NCBI GenBank assembly: GCA_023412805.1
Contig: JAEZRM010000048.1
Coordinates: 35,099 to 99,098 of the forward strand
Reading direction: 5' to 3'
From: Pseudomonadota bacterium
GTDB lineage: Bacteria; Pseudomonadota; Alphaproteobacteria; Rhizobiales; Hyphomicrobiaceae
Length of the DNA: 64,000 bases
Below are positions 8,781-17,639 of the stretch, piece after piece. The position numbers and the translations under genes were made by a program. The notes beneath the pieces are model-generated. The model was not told where the DNA came from and ran no database searches. It was given only the letters and a program-made list of their open reading frames with translations. Positions within the stretch are counted from its first letter, which is position 1. The number at the start of each line of letters is the position of its first letter.

Positions 8781-10211
8781 TCAGGCCGGCTGATAGCCGA
8801 GCACGGCTTTGATCTCGAGGAACTCCTCGAAACCGTACTTGCCCCACTCGCGGCCATTGCCGGACTGCTTGTAGCCGCCGAACGGCGCGCTCATGTCTCC
8901 AGGCGCGCCATTCAGGTTCACCTGACCAGCGCGGAGCTGCGAGGCAATTTTCCGCGCGTGGCCGAGATCGCCCGACTGAACGTACCCGGCGAGCCCGTAG
9001 ACCGTATCGTTGGCCAGCTCGACGACCTGCTCCTCGCTCTCATAGGGCAGAATCGAGATCACCGGGCCGAAGATTTCTTCACGTGACACGCGCATATCGG
9101 GCTTCACATCGGCGAATACAGTGGGACGCACGTAGTACCCGCGATTGAGGCTCTCGGGGCGCCCCGTACCGCCGGTTACCAGCGTCGCGCCTTCATCGAT
9201 ACCAGCCTGGATGAGCCCCTGGATCTTGTTGAACTGGACCTCGCTGACGACCGGGCCGAGCACGGTGTCCTTCGCTGTCGGATCGCCGACCTTGAGCCCT
9301 TCCGCCGTCGTTTTGGCGACTGCGACGGCCTGACTCTGCAACTCGCGCGGGACAAACATGCGCGTCGGCGCATTGCACGACTGGCCACTGTTGTTGAAGC
9401 AGTGCTGCACGCCGGCACGAACGGCTTTCTCGAGGTCAGCATCCCTGAGGATGATGTTCGCCGACTTGCCGCCGAGCTCCTGATGCACGCGCTTGACCGT
9501 GTCGGCCGCAGCTTTGGCGACCGCGATCCCCGCACGCGTCGAGCCGGTGAACGAGACGCAATCCACCTCAGGATGCGATGCGATCGCCTGACCGACGCTC
9601 GGCCCATCGCCGTTGACGAGATTGAACACGCCCTTCGGCACGCCGGCAGCGTCGCATACCTCGGCGAACAGGATGGCATTGAGCGGCGCAATCTCGCTCG
9701 GCTTCAACACCATCGTGCATCCGGCCGCGATCGCGGGCGCTACCTTGCACATGATCTGATTGATCGGCCAGTTCCACGGCGTGATGAAGCCGCAAACGCC
9801 AATGGCCTCGCGCGCGATGAGCGTCCGACCCTGCAGCTGCTCGAACTCGTAGTCCTTGAGCACGGCGATCATTTGCGTCAGATGCGCAACGCCGATCGCG
9901 GCCTGCGCACGCGTTGCGAGGGTGATCGGCGCCCCCATCTCCGAGGAGATCGCCTTGGCCACATCGTCGTAGCGCGACTTGTAGACCTCGAGAATACGTT
10001 CGAGCAGCGCAATGCGCTCTTCCTTGCTCGTTTGCGAAAAGCTCGCGAACGCCTTGCGCGCCGCCTTCACGGCCCGGTCGACATCCTTCGCCGTGCCCAT
10101 GCTGATCTTCGCGATGGGCTCTTCTGTCGCGGGATTGATCACATCGAGCGTGGCCGGCACGAGCGGATCGACCCAGGCGCCATCGATGTAGAATTTGAGA
10201 GTGTTACTCAT
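8781..10211 (-). CDS. NAD(P)+-dependent aldehyde dehydrogenase
   Basis: The 476-residue protein is full length for the ALDH superfamily. It oxidises an aldehyde to the acid in the cytoplasm. Visible are the oxyanion region FITPWNWPINQ, the cofactor motif FTGSTRAGIAVA, the general-base Glu in HQELGGKSANI and the catalytic Cys in NSGQSCNAPTR. ATG 10211 follows GGGAGAAACAAG, a good ribosome binding site. It is convergent with the Liv importer, so it is a separate transcript, but the FAD oxidase and this enzyme could act in sequence on the imported compound. The aldehyde substrate is not predictable. Confidence 0.9.
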   Translation of the reverse strand: MSNTLKFYIDGAWVDPLVPATLDVINPATEEPIAKISMGTAKDVDRAVKAARKAFASFSQTSKEERIALLERILEVYKSRYDDVAKAISSEMGAPITLATRAQAAIGVAHLTQMIAVLKDYEFEQLQGRTLIAREAIGVCGFITPWNWPINQIMCKVAPAIAAGCTMVLKPSEIAPLNAILFAEVCDAAGVPKGVFNLVNGDGPSVGQAIASHPEVDCVSFTGSTRAGIAVAKAAADTVKRVHQELGGKSANIILRDADLEKAVRAGVQHCFNNSGQSCNAPTRMFVPRELQSQAVAVAKTTAEGLKVGDPTAKDTVLGPVVSEVQFNKIQGLIQAGIDEGATLVTGGTGRPESLNRGYYVRPTVFADVKPDMRVSREEIFGPVISILPYESEEQVVELANDTVYGLAGYVQSGDLGHARKIASQLRAGQVNLNGAPGDMSAPFGGYKQSGNGREWGKYGFEEFLEIKAVLGYQPA

Positions 10212-10334
10212 CTTGTTTCTCCCTTGCTGGGTACGCGGCCGAACGCACACCATCGGTGGTTCGGTAGCAGCGTTCTCGTACCTCCAGATTGCCCGAGATC
10301 TGAGGCCGCCTCATGTCCGGGCAGACCCTATCGT

Positions 10335-10352
10335 TATATCTAATCGGATATA
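10335..10352. promoter_or_regulatory. Inverted repeat in the divergent promoter region
   Basis: TATATC and GATATA are separated by six bases in the 229-bp gap between the divergent aldehyde dehydrogenase and glycosyltransferase genes. The AT-rich dyad stands out against its GC-rich surroundings and may be an operator or part of a promoter. No regulator gene lies next to it. Confidence 0.3.
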
Positions 10353-10440
10353 GAGCGGAAAGCTCCGTTCGCCGTCTGTCATACGCGCGTCGCGCGACTC
10401 TGGTGGGCAGTAGGCTAGATTGCGCATCAGCGAGCCAGGT

Positions 10441-11604
10441 ATGTCTGCCTTCGTTACAATCGCTCTAGTGTTCGTTCTGATGGCCACGGCCATCCATCTC
10501 GTGTCCATCGCTCTTGCGGCCCTGCGCTGCAGACGATCAAGAACGCAGGCCCCGCCGCAAGAAATCAGCGTCCCCATCACGCTGGTCCGCACCATTCGCG
10601 ACATCGATGCGCTGGAAGAGCAGACACTGCGCTCCACCTTCAGCCTGTCCTACCCCGCGTTCGAAGTGCTCTTCTGTGCAGGCTCCGAGAGCCATCCCGC
10701 CGTTGCGAGCGTCCGGCGCCTCATGGCCGCCTATCCGCACGTGCGCGCACGCCTGCTGATCGGCGATGATCAGATCAGCGCCAATCCCAAACTCAACAAC
10801 ATGGTCAAGGGCTGGCGCGAGGCACAACACGACTGGATCGTGTTCGCGGACAGCAATCTCATGCTGCCGCCGGACTATCTCCAGCGCGTTCTGTCGGTTT
10901 GGACAGCCGACACCGGCGCCGTCTGCGCGCCGCCCATCGGCAGCCAGCCTTCCGGCCTGTGGTCCGACGTAGAAGCTGCCTTTCTCAACACATATCAGGC
11001 GCGATGGCAGTACGCGGCCGACAGCATCGGACTTGCCTTCGCGCAGGGAAAAACCATGCTGTTCCGGCGCGAGCAGCTCGAGAGCCTGGGCGGCATCGCG
11101 GCACTCTCCACGGAGCTCGCCGAGGATGCGGCCGTTACCAAAGTCGTTCGCAATGGCGGTTTCCGCGTCCGACTTGCCGGGCCCTCCTTCTTTCAGCCGC
11201 TCGGCCGCCGGTCAGCCGCGCACGTCCTTGCGCGCCAGCTGCGGTGGGCGCAGCTTCGCCGCCTGACATTCCCCGGCTGGTTTGCACTCGAGCCGCTGAC
11301 GGGTAGCCTCGTTCCTTTCATTGCCGCGGCCATGGCGGCACCAGCTTTGGACATCCCCGCGGAGCTGGTCGTCGCCGGGTTGGCGATGCTTTGGTTCGGC
11401 GCCGAGGCCGCCCTCGCCCGCATCGGCGGGTGGCACCTGTCCTGGCGCTCCCCCTTTGCCTGGCTCCTGCGGGACCTACTGATCCCGGTGATCTGGCTGC
11501 GCGCCTGGACGGCCGACACCTACGAATGGCGGGGCAACCGCGTTGCGCGCCAGCAGGACGGCTCCATCAGCATGACGACGGAAAGTGCCGTAGGGCTGCA
11601 CTGA
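10441..11604 (+). CDS. Family GT21 glycosyltransferase (ceramide glucosyltransferase-like)
   Basis: The 387-residue membrane protein has an N-terminal span, a GT-A domain and hydrophobic C-terminal segments. The GT21 signatures are present: Asp in FADSNLMLP (residue 137), the acidic pair in ELAEDAAVTK (228-229) and the R-x-x-R-W motif RQLRW (265-269). Family members transfer a hexose from a nucleotide sugar to ceramide or a related lipid at the inner membrane. ATG 10441 is chosen over a TTG seven codons earlier. An LpxH-like phosphoesterase gene follows 53 bp later, suggesting a shared envelope-lipid role. The donor, acceptor and linkage are unknown; diacylglycerol is an alternative acceptor. 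Confidence 0.78.
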   Translation: MSAFVTIALVFVLMATAIHLVSIALAALRCRRSRTQAPPQEISVPITLVRTIRDIDALEEQTLRSTFSLSYPAFEVLFCAGSESHPAVASVRRLMAAYPHVRARLLIGDDQISANPKLNNMVKGWREAQHDWIVFADSNLMLPPDYLQRVLSVWTADTGAVCAPPIGSQPSGLWSDVEAAFLNTYQARWQYAADSIGLAFAQGKTMLFRREQLESLGGIAALSTELAEDAAVTKVVRNGGFRVRLAGPSFFQPLGRRSAAHVLARQLRWAQLRRLTFPGWFALEPLTGSLVPFIAAAMAAPALDIPAELVVAGLAMLWFGAEAALARIGGWHLSWRSPFAWLLRDLLIPVIWLRAWTADTYEWRGNRVARQQDGSISMTTESAVGLH

Positions 11605-11657
11605 AGCGCGCCGCCTGCTGTCATCCGACTGATATGCGAATCCCCTAGATAGCCCCC

Positions 11658-12485
11658 ATGCAATACGCCAATCCAGATAACCCGCCAGAGCGATCAAACG
11701 ACACGAAGTACCGCGCCGTATTCATTTCCGACATTCACCTCGGCACGCGTACATCACAGGCTTACGCCCTCCTGGAATTCCTCCGCACGGTCGAGGCCGA
11801 CACCTTCTATCTCGTGGGCGACATCGTCGATTTCTGGAAGGTCCGGCGTGGACCGCATTGGCCCCAGGCGCACAACGACGTGCTCCAGAAGCTCCTGCGC
11901 AAAGTGCGCAAGGGCTCGCGCATCGTCTTCATTCCGGGGAACCATGACGAGGGCCTTCGCGACTTCTGCGGGATGCACTTCGGCGGCATCGAGATCCACC
12001 GGAACTGCATTCACCTGACGGCAGCAGGGCGGCAATACCTCGTCATGCACGGCGATGAGTTCGACATCGTCGTGCGCAATGCCAAGTGGCTCGCCTTCCT
12101 CGGCGACCGCGGCTACGAGACGGCGCTTTGGCTGAACAATCCGCTGAACTGGGTGCGCCGCCATCTGGGTCTCGGATACTGGTCGTTCTCGGCGTACCTC
12201 AAGAACCGCGTCAAGAAGGCCGTAGCCTTCATCGGGGCGTACGAGGAAGCCGTCGCCGGCGAAGCACGCCGACACGGCACGCACGGCATTATCTGCGGCC
12301 ACATCCACCACGCCGCCGACCGCCTCATCGGCGATGTCCACTACATGAACTGCGGCGACTGGGTGGAGAGCTGCACGGCCATCGTGGAGACGCACGCAGG
12401 CGAGCTGCGCCTCGTCCGGTGGAACGCCGCCTCCGCTTGGAGCCCGGCCAACGCTCTCCCCGAGCCGACCTACGCCTTGAGCTGA
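11658..12485 (+). CDS. LpxH-like metallophosphoesterase
   Basis: The 275-residue protein carries all calcineurin-like phosphoesterase motifs: SDIHLG (D25, H27), GDIVDFW (from 54), GNHDE (94-98), HGDEFD (131-136) and GHIHHA (214-219). Overall it resembles UDP-2,3-diacylglucosamine diphosphatase, which cleaves a pyrophosphate in lipid A synthesis on the inner leaflet. It is somewhat longer than LpxH of gammaproteobacteria, and many alphaproteobacteria use LpxI for that step. A different nucleotide-linked or phospholipid substrate is therefore possible. It directly follows the GT21 gene on the same strand. Confidence 0.75.
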   Translation: MQYANPDNPPERSNDTKYRAVFISDIHLGTRTSQAYALLEFLRTVEADTFYLVGDIVDFWKVRRGPHWPQAHNDVLQKLLRKVRKGSRIVFIPGNHDEGLRDFCGMHFGGIEIHRNCIHLTAAGRQYLVMHGDEFDIVVRNAKWLAFLGDRGYETALWLNNPLNWVRRHLGLGYWSFSAYLKNRVKKAVAFIGAYEEAVAGEARRHGTHGIICGHIHHAADRLIGDVHYMNCGDWVESCTAIVETHAGELRLVRWNAASAWSPANALPEPTYALS

Positions 12486-12595
12486 ACGCTCGGCACGCAA
12501 TCCCGATTGACGAGTCTGCGGCGGCGGGTCCAACTATCCGAACGGCTGGGTCCAATGCAAACGCCGCAATAAAAGCGCTCCACGGGAGGAGAAGC

Positions 12596-13924
12596 ATGAT
12601 CACGCGTACCATCACCACGTTCACACTGCTGGCCATTGCCGGTGCGCTCATGCCGGCGCAGGCACAGGCGCCAAGCGGCAAGGTGACCGTGCTCACCTCT
12701 TTCTCGAAGGACGTGACCGATCCATTCAAAAAGGCATTCGAGGCCGCCCACCCCGGCACAACCGTCGAAATCCAGAACCGCAACACCAATGCCGGCGTGA
12801 AGCTGCTCGAAGAGACGCGCAGTGCAAACCAGGTCGATATCTTCTGGGCCTCGGCGCCCGACGCCTTCGAAGTGCTGAAGAACAAGAAGCTGCTCAGTGT
12901 CTACAAGCCCAAGTCAACAGGCATTCCCGAGAAGGTCGGGGCGTATCCCATCAATGATCCGGACGGCTACTACTCGGGCTTTGCCGCCTCCGGCTACGGC
13001 ATCATGTGGAACGAGCGCTACACCAAGGCCAACAAACTTCCCGATCCGAAGGAATGGCAGGATCTCGCCAAGCCCGTGTACTTCGATCACGTTTCGATCG
13101 CCGCTCCCTCGCGCTCCGGCACCACGCATCTGACGCTCGAGACCATTCTGCAGGGTGAAGGCTGGGAGAAGGGCTGGCGCACGATCAAGGAATGGAGCGG
13201 TAATCTCCGCAACGTCACCGAGCGTTCGTTCGGCGTCCCGGATGCGGTGAACTCCGGACAGGTCGGCTTCGGCATCGTGATCGACTTCTTCGCTTTCTCG
13301 GCACAGGGCGCGGGCTTCCCGGTCAAGTTCGTCTACCCGAGCGTGACGACGATCGTCCCGGCGAACGTCGGCATTGTCGCGAACCCGCCGAACAAGGCGG
13401 CTGCCGAGGCTTACGTCGAGTTCCTGCTCTCGCCGGCCGGCCAGGAAGTTCTGCTTGAGAAGACTATCCGGCGCCTGCCCGTGCGCCCCGACACCTACAG
13501 CAAGGCTCCTGCGGACTACCCCAATCCGTTCAAGGATCCCTCGCTCGGCGGCAAAGTCACGTTCGATTCGAACGTTTCGAGTGCGCGCACGGCCGCGGTC
13601 GACACGCTCTACGACCAGCTCGTCACCTTCCAACTCGATGGTCTCAAGGCCGCAACAAAAGCCATCCACGCCGCCGAAGCCGCTCTCGCCAAGAAAGATA
13701 ATCCGGCAGGTCGCAAACTCGTCACCGAGGCCCGCGACCTCGTTGCGAAGATGCCCATTACGGCTGAACAGGCGGCGTCCGCGGAGATCAATGCGGCGTT
13801 CTCCGGTGGTAAGCAGAAGACGGCGCGACAGGCCGAGCTGGAGCAGCAATGGGCCTCGGGCGCAAAGGCCGCCTATGCCGAGGCAGAATCCAAAGCCAAC
13901 GAAGCAGCCAAGCTGGCGCGGTAA
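12596..13924 (+). CDS. Periplasmic binding protein of a ferric-ion/phosphonate-type ABC importer
   Basis: The 442-residue protein starts at ATG 12596 after the strong site GGGAGGAG. A signal peptide ends near residue 24 (MPAQAQA). The body is a type-2 binding protein of the FbpA/AfuA or 2-aminoethylphosphonate class (VTVLTSFSKDVTDPFKKAFE; DIFWASAPDAFEVL). The last 100 or so residues are rich in Ala, Lys and Glu and probably helical; typical FbpA proteins are near 340 residues and lack this part. The permease and ATPase genes follow at once. Iron, phosphonate or another small ion are all possible ligands. I do not see an unambiguous FbpA tyrosine pair. Confidence 0.8.
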   Translation: MITRTITTFTLLAIAGALMPAQAQAPSGKVTVLTSFSKDVTDPFKKAFEAAHPGTTVEIQNRNTNAGVKLLEETRSANQVDIFWASAPDAFEVLKNKKLLSVYKPKSTGIPEKVGAYPINDPDGYYSGFAASGYGIMWNERYTKANKLPDPKEWQDLAKPVYFDHVSIAAPSRSGTTHLTLETILQGEGWEKGWRTIKEWSGNLRNVTERSFGVPDAVNSGQVGFGIVIDFFAFSAQGAGFPVKFVYPSVTTIVPANVGIVANPPNKAAAEAYVEFLLSPAGQEVLLEKTIRRLPVRPDTYSKAPADYPNPFKDPSLGGKVTFDSNVSSARTAAVDTLYDQLVTFQLDGLKAATKAIHAAEAALAKKDNPAGRKLVTEARDLVAKMPITAEQAASAEINAAFSGGKQKTARQAELEQQWASGAKAAYAEAESKANEAAKLAR

Positions 13925-13999
13925 TACCGGTCGCGGTGTCGGAATCGCACGCGGAGGGTGGCTCGCTTCCCTCCGCCGAAGTCCGATGTGGGGGCAGCA

Positions 14000-15718
14000 A
14001 TGGCAACCATGAGCGAAGCGTCACCAATCACGGCCCGGCGTTCGGCCGTCGCGGCGGGGCCGATGGCGCTCGCAATCCTGATCGCGCTGTTCCTCGCGCT
14101 GTTTCTCGTCATTCCAGTCGGCACCGTCATCTATGTCGCCTTCACGGAGAAGGGCAGCGGCGCATTCACGCTCGTGAACTTCTACGACTTCGCGCGCACG
14201 GACCTCTTCATCACGTCATTCTGGAACTCGATGTACGTCGCCACCATGACGGTGGTGCTCGCATCGATGTTCGCGCTGCCACTCGCCTACCTCACCACAC
14301 GCTTCGAGTTCCGCGGCTCCGGCGTCGTCCAGATGCTGGGCTTCATCCCGCTCATCATGCCGCCCTTCGCCGGTGCTGTCGCGATGCAGCTCATATTCGG
14401 GCGCAACGGCACGGTGAACCTCCTGCTGGACGACTGGTTCGGCTTCAAGATCCCCTTCATGGAAGGCCTCAACGGCGTGATCTTCGCGCAGGCCGTCCAC
14501 TACTTCCCGTTCATCCTCATCAATCTCTCGGCAGCACTGCGCAACATCGACCGATCGATGGAGGAAGCCGCGCAGAACCTCGGCTGCCAGGGCTTCCGGC
14601 TGTTCCGCCGCATTGTCTTCCCGCTTGCCATGCCGGGCTACATCGCCGGCGCCAGCCTCGTCTTCGTGAAAGTCTTCGATGATCTCGCGACGCCACTGCT
14701 GCTGAATGTCAAGGACATGCTGGCGCCGCAAGCCTATCTGCGCATCACGTCGATCGGCCTCGCCGATCCCATGGGCTACGTGATCGCCGTGGTGCTCATC
14801 GTCGCATCAGTGCTTGCGATGGGTGCATCGGCCTGGGTCATGAAGGGCCGCGACTACGCGACCGTACAGCGTGGCGGCGGCGGGCTCGCGCAACGGCCGC
14901 TCGGGCGCGGACAGGCCGTTGCCGCCTATGCGGTCGTCGGGTTGATCCTGTTCCTCGTGCTGGCGCCGCACATCGGTCTGTTCCTGCTCTCCATCGCGAC
15001 GGTGTGGTCGTTCAGCCCTCTGCCCGATGCCTTCACGTTCGCGCACTACGAACGCGTGTTCGCGGAATCGAGCATCTTCATCAAGAACACGCTGCTCTAT
15101 GCGACACTCGCCGGTATCATCGATGTCGTGCTCGGTGTCGCAATTGCCTATCTCGTGTTGCGGACGCGGCTGCCGGCGCGCCACTGGCTCGACTGGACGG
15201 CATCGGCGGCGCTGGCCATTCCCGGCGTCGTGCTCGGCATCGGCTATCTGCGCACGTTCTTCGGCATCAAGATGCCGGATGGCACCTCACTCGCCTCCTT
15301 CTGGATCATCATCGTCCTGGCGCTCGCGATCCGACGCCTGCCTTATGCGCTACGCGCCTGCTATGCCGCGCTCCAGCAGATATCCGCATCGCTGGAAGAG
15401 GCTGCCGAAAATCTCGGCGCCAACAAGCAGCGGACCGTGCGGCGCGTCGTGCTGCCGCTCATGATGGGCGGCATGCTGGCCGGCTTCGTGACGAGCTTCG
15501 CAACGGCAGCTGTCGAACTCTCGGCGACGCTGATGCTCGTGCAGAGCACGTCCGACGCGCCACTCGCCTATGGTCTCTATGTCTTCATGCAATCGCCGGC
15601 GGGGCGTGGCGCCGGCGCCGCGCTCGGCATAATCGCGGTCATACTCGTCGCCGTCTGCTCGCTCATCTCGAACTGGATCATCGAGCGCAACCAGCACCTG
15701 CGCAACACGCGCACCTGA
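14000..15718 (+). CDS. FbpB-type ABC permease with two fused pore domains
   Basis: The 572-residue protein has about 12 membrane spans in two homologous halves. Each half has an ATPase-docking EAA loop: EEAAQNLGCQGFRLFRRIV and EEAAENLGANKQRTVRRVV. This duplicated architecture is typical of ferric-ion/2-aminoethylphosphonate importers. ATG 14000 follows GGGGGCAG; a GTG 14 codons upstream is possible. It sits 75 bp after the binding protein and 15 bp before the ATPase gene. Confidence 0.88.
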   Translation: MATMSEASPITARRSAVAAGPMALAILIALFLALFLVIPVGTVIYVAFTEKGSGAFTLVNFYDFARTDLFITSFWNSMYVATMTVVLASMFALPLAYLTTRFEFRGSGVVQMLGFIPLIMPPFAGAVAMQLIFGRNGTVNLLLDDWFGFKIPFMEGLNGVIFAQAVHYFPFILINLSAALRNIDRSMEEAAQNLGCQGFRLFRRIVFPLAMPGYIAGASLVFVKVFDDLATPLLLNVKDMLAPQAYLRITSIGLADPMGYVIAVVLIVASVLAMGASAWVMKGRDYATVQRGGGGLAQRPLGRGQAVAAYAVVGLILFLVLAPHIGLFLLSIATVWSFSPLPDAFTFAHYERVFAESSIFIKNTLLYATLAGIIDVVLGVAIAYLVLRTRLPARHWLDWTASAALAIPGVVLGIGYLRTFFGIKMPDGTSLASFWIIIVLALAIRRLPYALRACYAALQQISASLEEAAENLGANKQRTVRRVVLPLMMGGMLAGFVTSFATAAVELSATLMLVQSTSDAPLAYGLYVFMQSPAGRGAGAALGIIAVILVAVCSLISNWIIERNQHLRNTRT

Positions 15719-15733
15719 GGAACGGAAGCGGCA

Positions 15734-16801
15734 ATGTCAGCGAGCCATGGTGTCGGGATCGAAATCCGCAATGTCAATCTCTCCTATGGTGCCAACCACA
15801 TCCTGAAGAACGTCAGCCTGTCGATCCGACCGGGTGAGTTCTTCGCCTTTCTCGGCCCCTCCGGCTGCGGGAAGACGACGCTGCTGCGCCTTATCGCGGG
15901 CTTCAATCAAGCCGACAGCGGGGTCGTGCTTCTGGATGGCGCCGATATCTCTCAGCTCCCACCCTGGCGGCGCGATGTCGGCATGGTGTTTCAAAGCTAC
16001 GCGCTGTGGCCGCACATGACGGTTGCCCGCAATGTCGCGTTCGGCCTCGAAGAGCGCCGCCTCGGGCGCGCAGAGATTGCCGAGAAGGTCAGCGCGGCCC
16101 TCGCCCTTGTGGGCCTCGAAGCCTTCGGTGATCGCTATCCCTCGCAGCTTTCCGGCGGCCAGCAGCAGCGTGTCGCACTCGCCCGCACGATCGCCGTCGA
16201 ACCCAAAGTGCTGCTCCTCGACGAGCCGCTCTCCAATCTCGACGCGAAGATGCGCGTGCAGGTCCGGCGCGAGTTGCGCGACCTTCAGCAGCGCTTGGGC
16301 TTGACCACCATCTTCGTGACGCATGATCAGGAGGAAGCCAATTCGATCTGCGATCGCATCGCCGTGCTCAACGACGGCGTCGTCCAGCAGGTTGGCACGC
16401 CCATGGAGCTTTACCAGCACCCGGCCAACCTCTTCGTCGCCGGCTTCATCGGTACGGCGAACATCCTGGCGGGCCGTGTCGTCGCGACCGGCAACGAACG
16501 CGCGTTCCAGATCAAGGACGGTGTCGCATTGCCGCTAGGCGCCGACCCGGCCGTGCCGAAGGATGCAAGGATCGTGTTCCGCCCCCAGCACGCAACGCTG
16601 GAGCCCCCCAGCGCACGCGGCCTCGCGGGAACCATTGCGCACCGCGAGTTTCTCGGTGCGATGGTCCGCTATGGCGTCGACATCGCCGGTTCCGAGATCC
16701 TGGTCGAGGCGGCCTTCTCGTCGACAACCAATCTGCGGGAGGTCGGGAGCCCGGTGTCCGTCATCATCGACATCGATCGCGCCCAACTGCTCGGCAGCTA
16801 G
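15734..16801 (+). CDS. ABC importer ATPase, FbpC/PotA class with TOBE domain
   Basis: The 355-residue protein has Walker A GPSGCGKTT, a Q-loop near FQSYALWPHMT, signature LSGGQQQR, Walker B VLLLDEPLSNLDAKM and switch FVTHDQEEA. A C-terminal TOBE domain (about residue 240 onward) often senses ligand or regulatory state in this class. GAGGAACGG precedes ATG 15734. It is the last gene of the three-gene importer operon. Confidence 0.92.
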   Translation: MSASHGVGIEIRNVNLSYGANHILKNVSLSIRPGEFFAFLGPSGCGKTTLLRLIAGFNQADSGVVLLDGADISQLPPWRRDVGMVFQSYALWPHMTVARNVAFGLEERRLGRAEIAEKVSAALALVGLEAFGDRYPSQLSGGQQQRVALARTIAVEPKVLLLDEPLSNLDAKMRVQVRRELRDLQQRLGLTTIFVTHDQEEANSICDRIAVLNDGVVQQVGTPMELYQHPANLFVAGFIGTANILAGRVVATGNERAFQIKDGVALPLGADPAVPKDARIVFRPQHATLEPPSARGLAGTIAHREFLGAMVRYGVDIAGSEILVEAAFSSTTNLREVGSPVSVIIDIDRAQLLGS

Positions 16802-16859
16802 GAGCCTCAACGCGCACGATGCAGATCGGAAAGCCTGACCGACGGCCACAATAAGCAAT

Positions 16860-16898
16860 TGGCGGACAGGATGGGAGAAAGTTCGAACTCCCGCCCGA
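16860..16898 (-). pseudogene. Possible remnant of a tRNA-Ser 3' end
   Basis: TGGCGGACAGG at 16860-16870 is identical to the first 11 bases (CCA end plus acceptor strand) of the intact tRNA-Ser at 16974. About 20 bases further on, TTCGAACTCCC resembles its T-loop TTCGAACCCCC. The rest of a tRNA is not recognisable. It could be a decayed tRNA copy or an old attachment-site duplicate; no integrase gene is present. Confidence 0.45.
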
Positions 16899-16973
16899 GG
16901 GGCCAGGGAGCAAGGCGACCCGCGGCAAGCGCCGCGCCCCCGCGGAGCGCCCATCGGCGCGTGAGCGAAATAG

Positions 16974-17063
16974 TGGCGGACAGGGAGGGATTCGAACCCC
17001 CGGTGGGCGTGAACCCACGGCGGTTTTCAAGACCGCTGCCTTAAACCACTCGGCCACCTGTCC
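16974..17063 (-). tRNA. tRNA-Ser (anticodon UGA)
   Basis: Read on the minus strand, the 90-nt gene begins GGACAGG and ends CCTGTCC-G-CCA, so CCA is encoded. The anticodon loop is CTTGAAA with anticodon TGA. A long variable arm (GTGGG..CCCAC region) is typical of class II serine tRNAs. The T-loop is TTCGAAT. It decodes UCA and probably other UCN codons. Confidence 0.95.
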
Positions 17064-17162
17064 GTCGGCGCGCACTCTAGTCGAACTGCCGCGCTCAGGG
17101 AAACACCGATCGCGACGACACCGCCAATGTGCGGATGACGCGCAGACGATCGGTATCAGAAC

Positions 17163-17639
17163 TCAGTTGTGGTCATCGGGAAGAATGGGGACAGGGTAGA
17201 TGTCGACGCCCTCTTCCTTCAGCTCGGCCACTTCCTCGGGCGTCGCTTCGCCATGGATGCCGCGCGCGGGCTGCTCCTCGTTGTGAATACGCCGCGCCTC
17301 CTCGGCAAAGCGTGGGCCGACGTAATCCGACTTGGACAGCATCTCGTCGCGCAACTGGCGCATCTGATTGAGCAGCTTGCGCTGCTCGCCATTGAGCATG
17401 TGCTGGGGCTCGCGGGCCGGAGCGGGCGGCGGCGCTGCGGGCGCCTCGACGGGGACGGCAGCCTTGCGGCTCCTCGAACGCGAGACGCGCGGCGACATGA
17501 TCGCCTTCTTGACCTCGGCCGTGCCACAAAGCGGGCACGTCACCTGCTTGCGCTTGAGCTGGGCATCGTAGCCCTTGCTCGAGCTGAACCACGCCTCGAA
17601 CGTGTGCCCCTCGGCGCAATTGAGTTGGTAGCGGATCAT
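17163..17639 (-). CDS. DUF1178 family protein
   Basis: The 158-residue protein begins IRYQLNCAEGHTFEAWFSSS and has a second Cys pair in CPLCGTAEVKKAIM, together resembling a small zinc ribbon. A proline/alanine-rich linker leads to a helical C-terminal half. DUF1178 proteins are widespread in alphaproteobacteria and have no established function. The second of two adjacent ATG codons (17639) is used because GAGAGG lies at better spacing. In related genomes it often sits beside a carbon-nitrogen hydrolase gene; here it stands alone. Confidence 0.85.
   Translation of the reverse strand: MIRYQLNCAEGHTFEAWFSSSKGYDAQLKRKQVTCPLCGTAEVKKAIMSPRVSRSRSRKAAVPVEAPAAPPPAPAREPQHMLNGEQRKLLNQMRQLRDEMLSKSDYVGPRFAEEARRIHNEEQPARGIHGEATPEEVAELKEEGVDIYPVPILPDDHN

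Noticed and set aside
12086..12595. N-terminal extension of the ferric-type binding protein
   Set aside because: It overlaps the phosphoesterase in another frame; the signal peptide and GGGAGGAG place the start at 12596.
16803..17162. Genomic island at the tRNA-Ser gene
   Set aside because: The duplicated tRNA end is close by, but there is no integrase, mobile gene or large insert between the copies.
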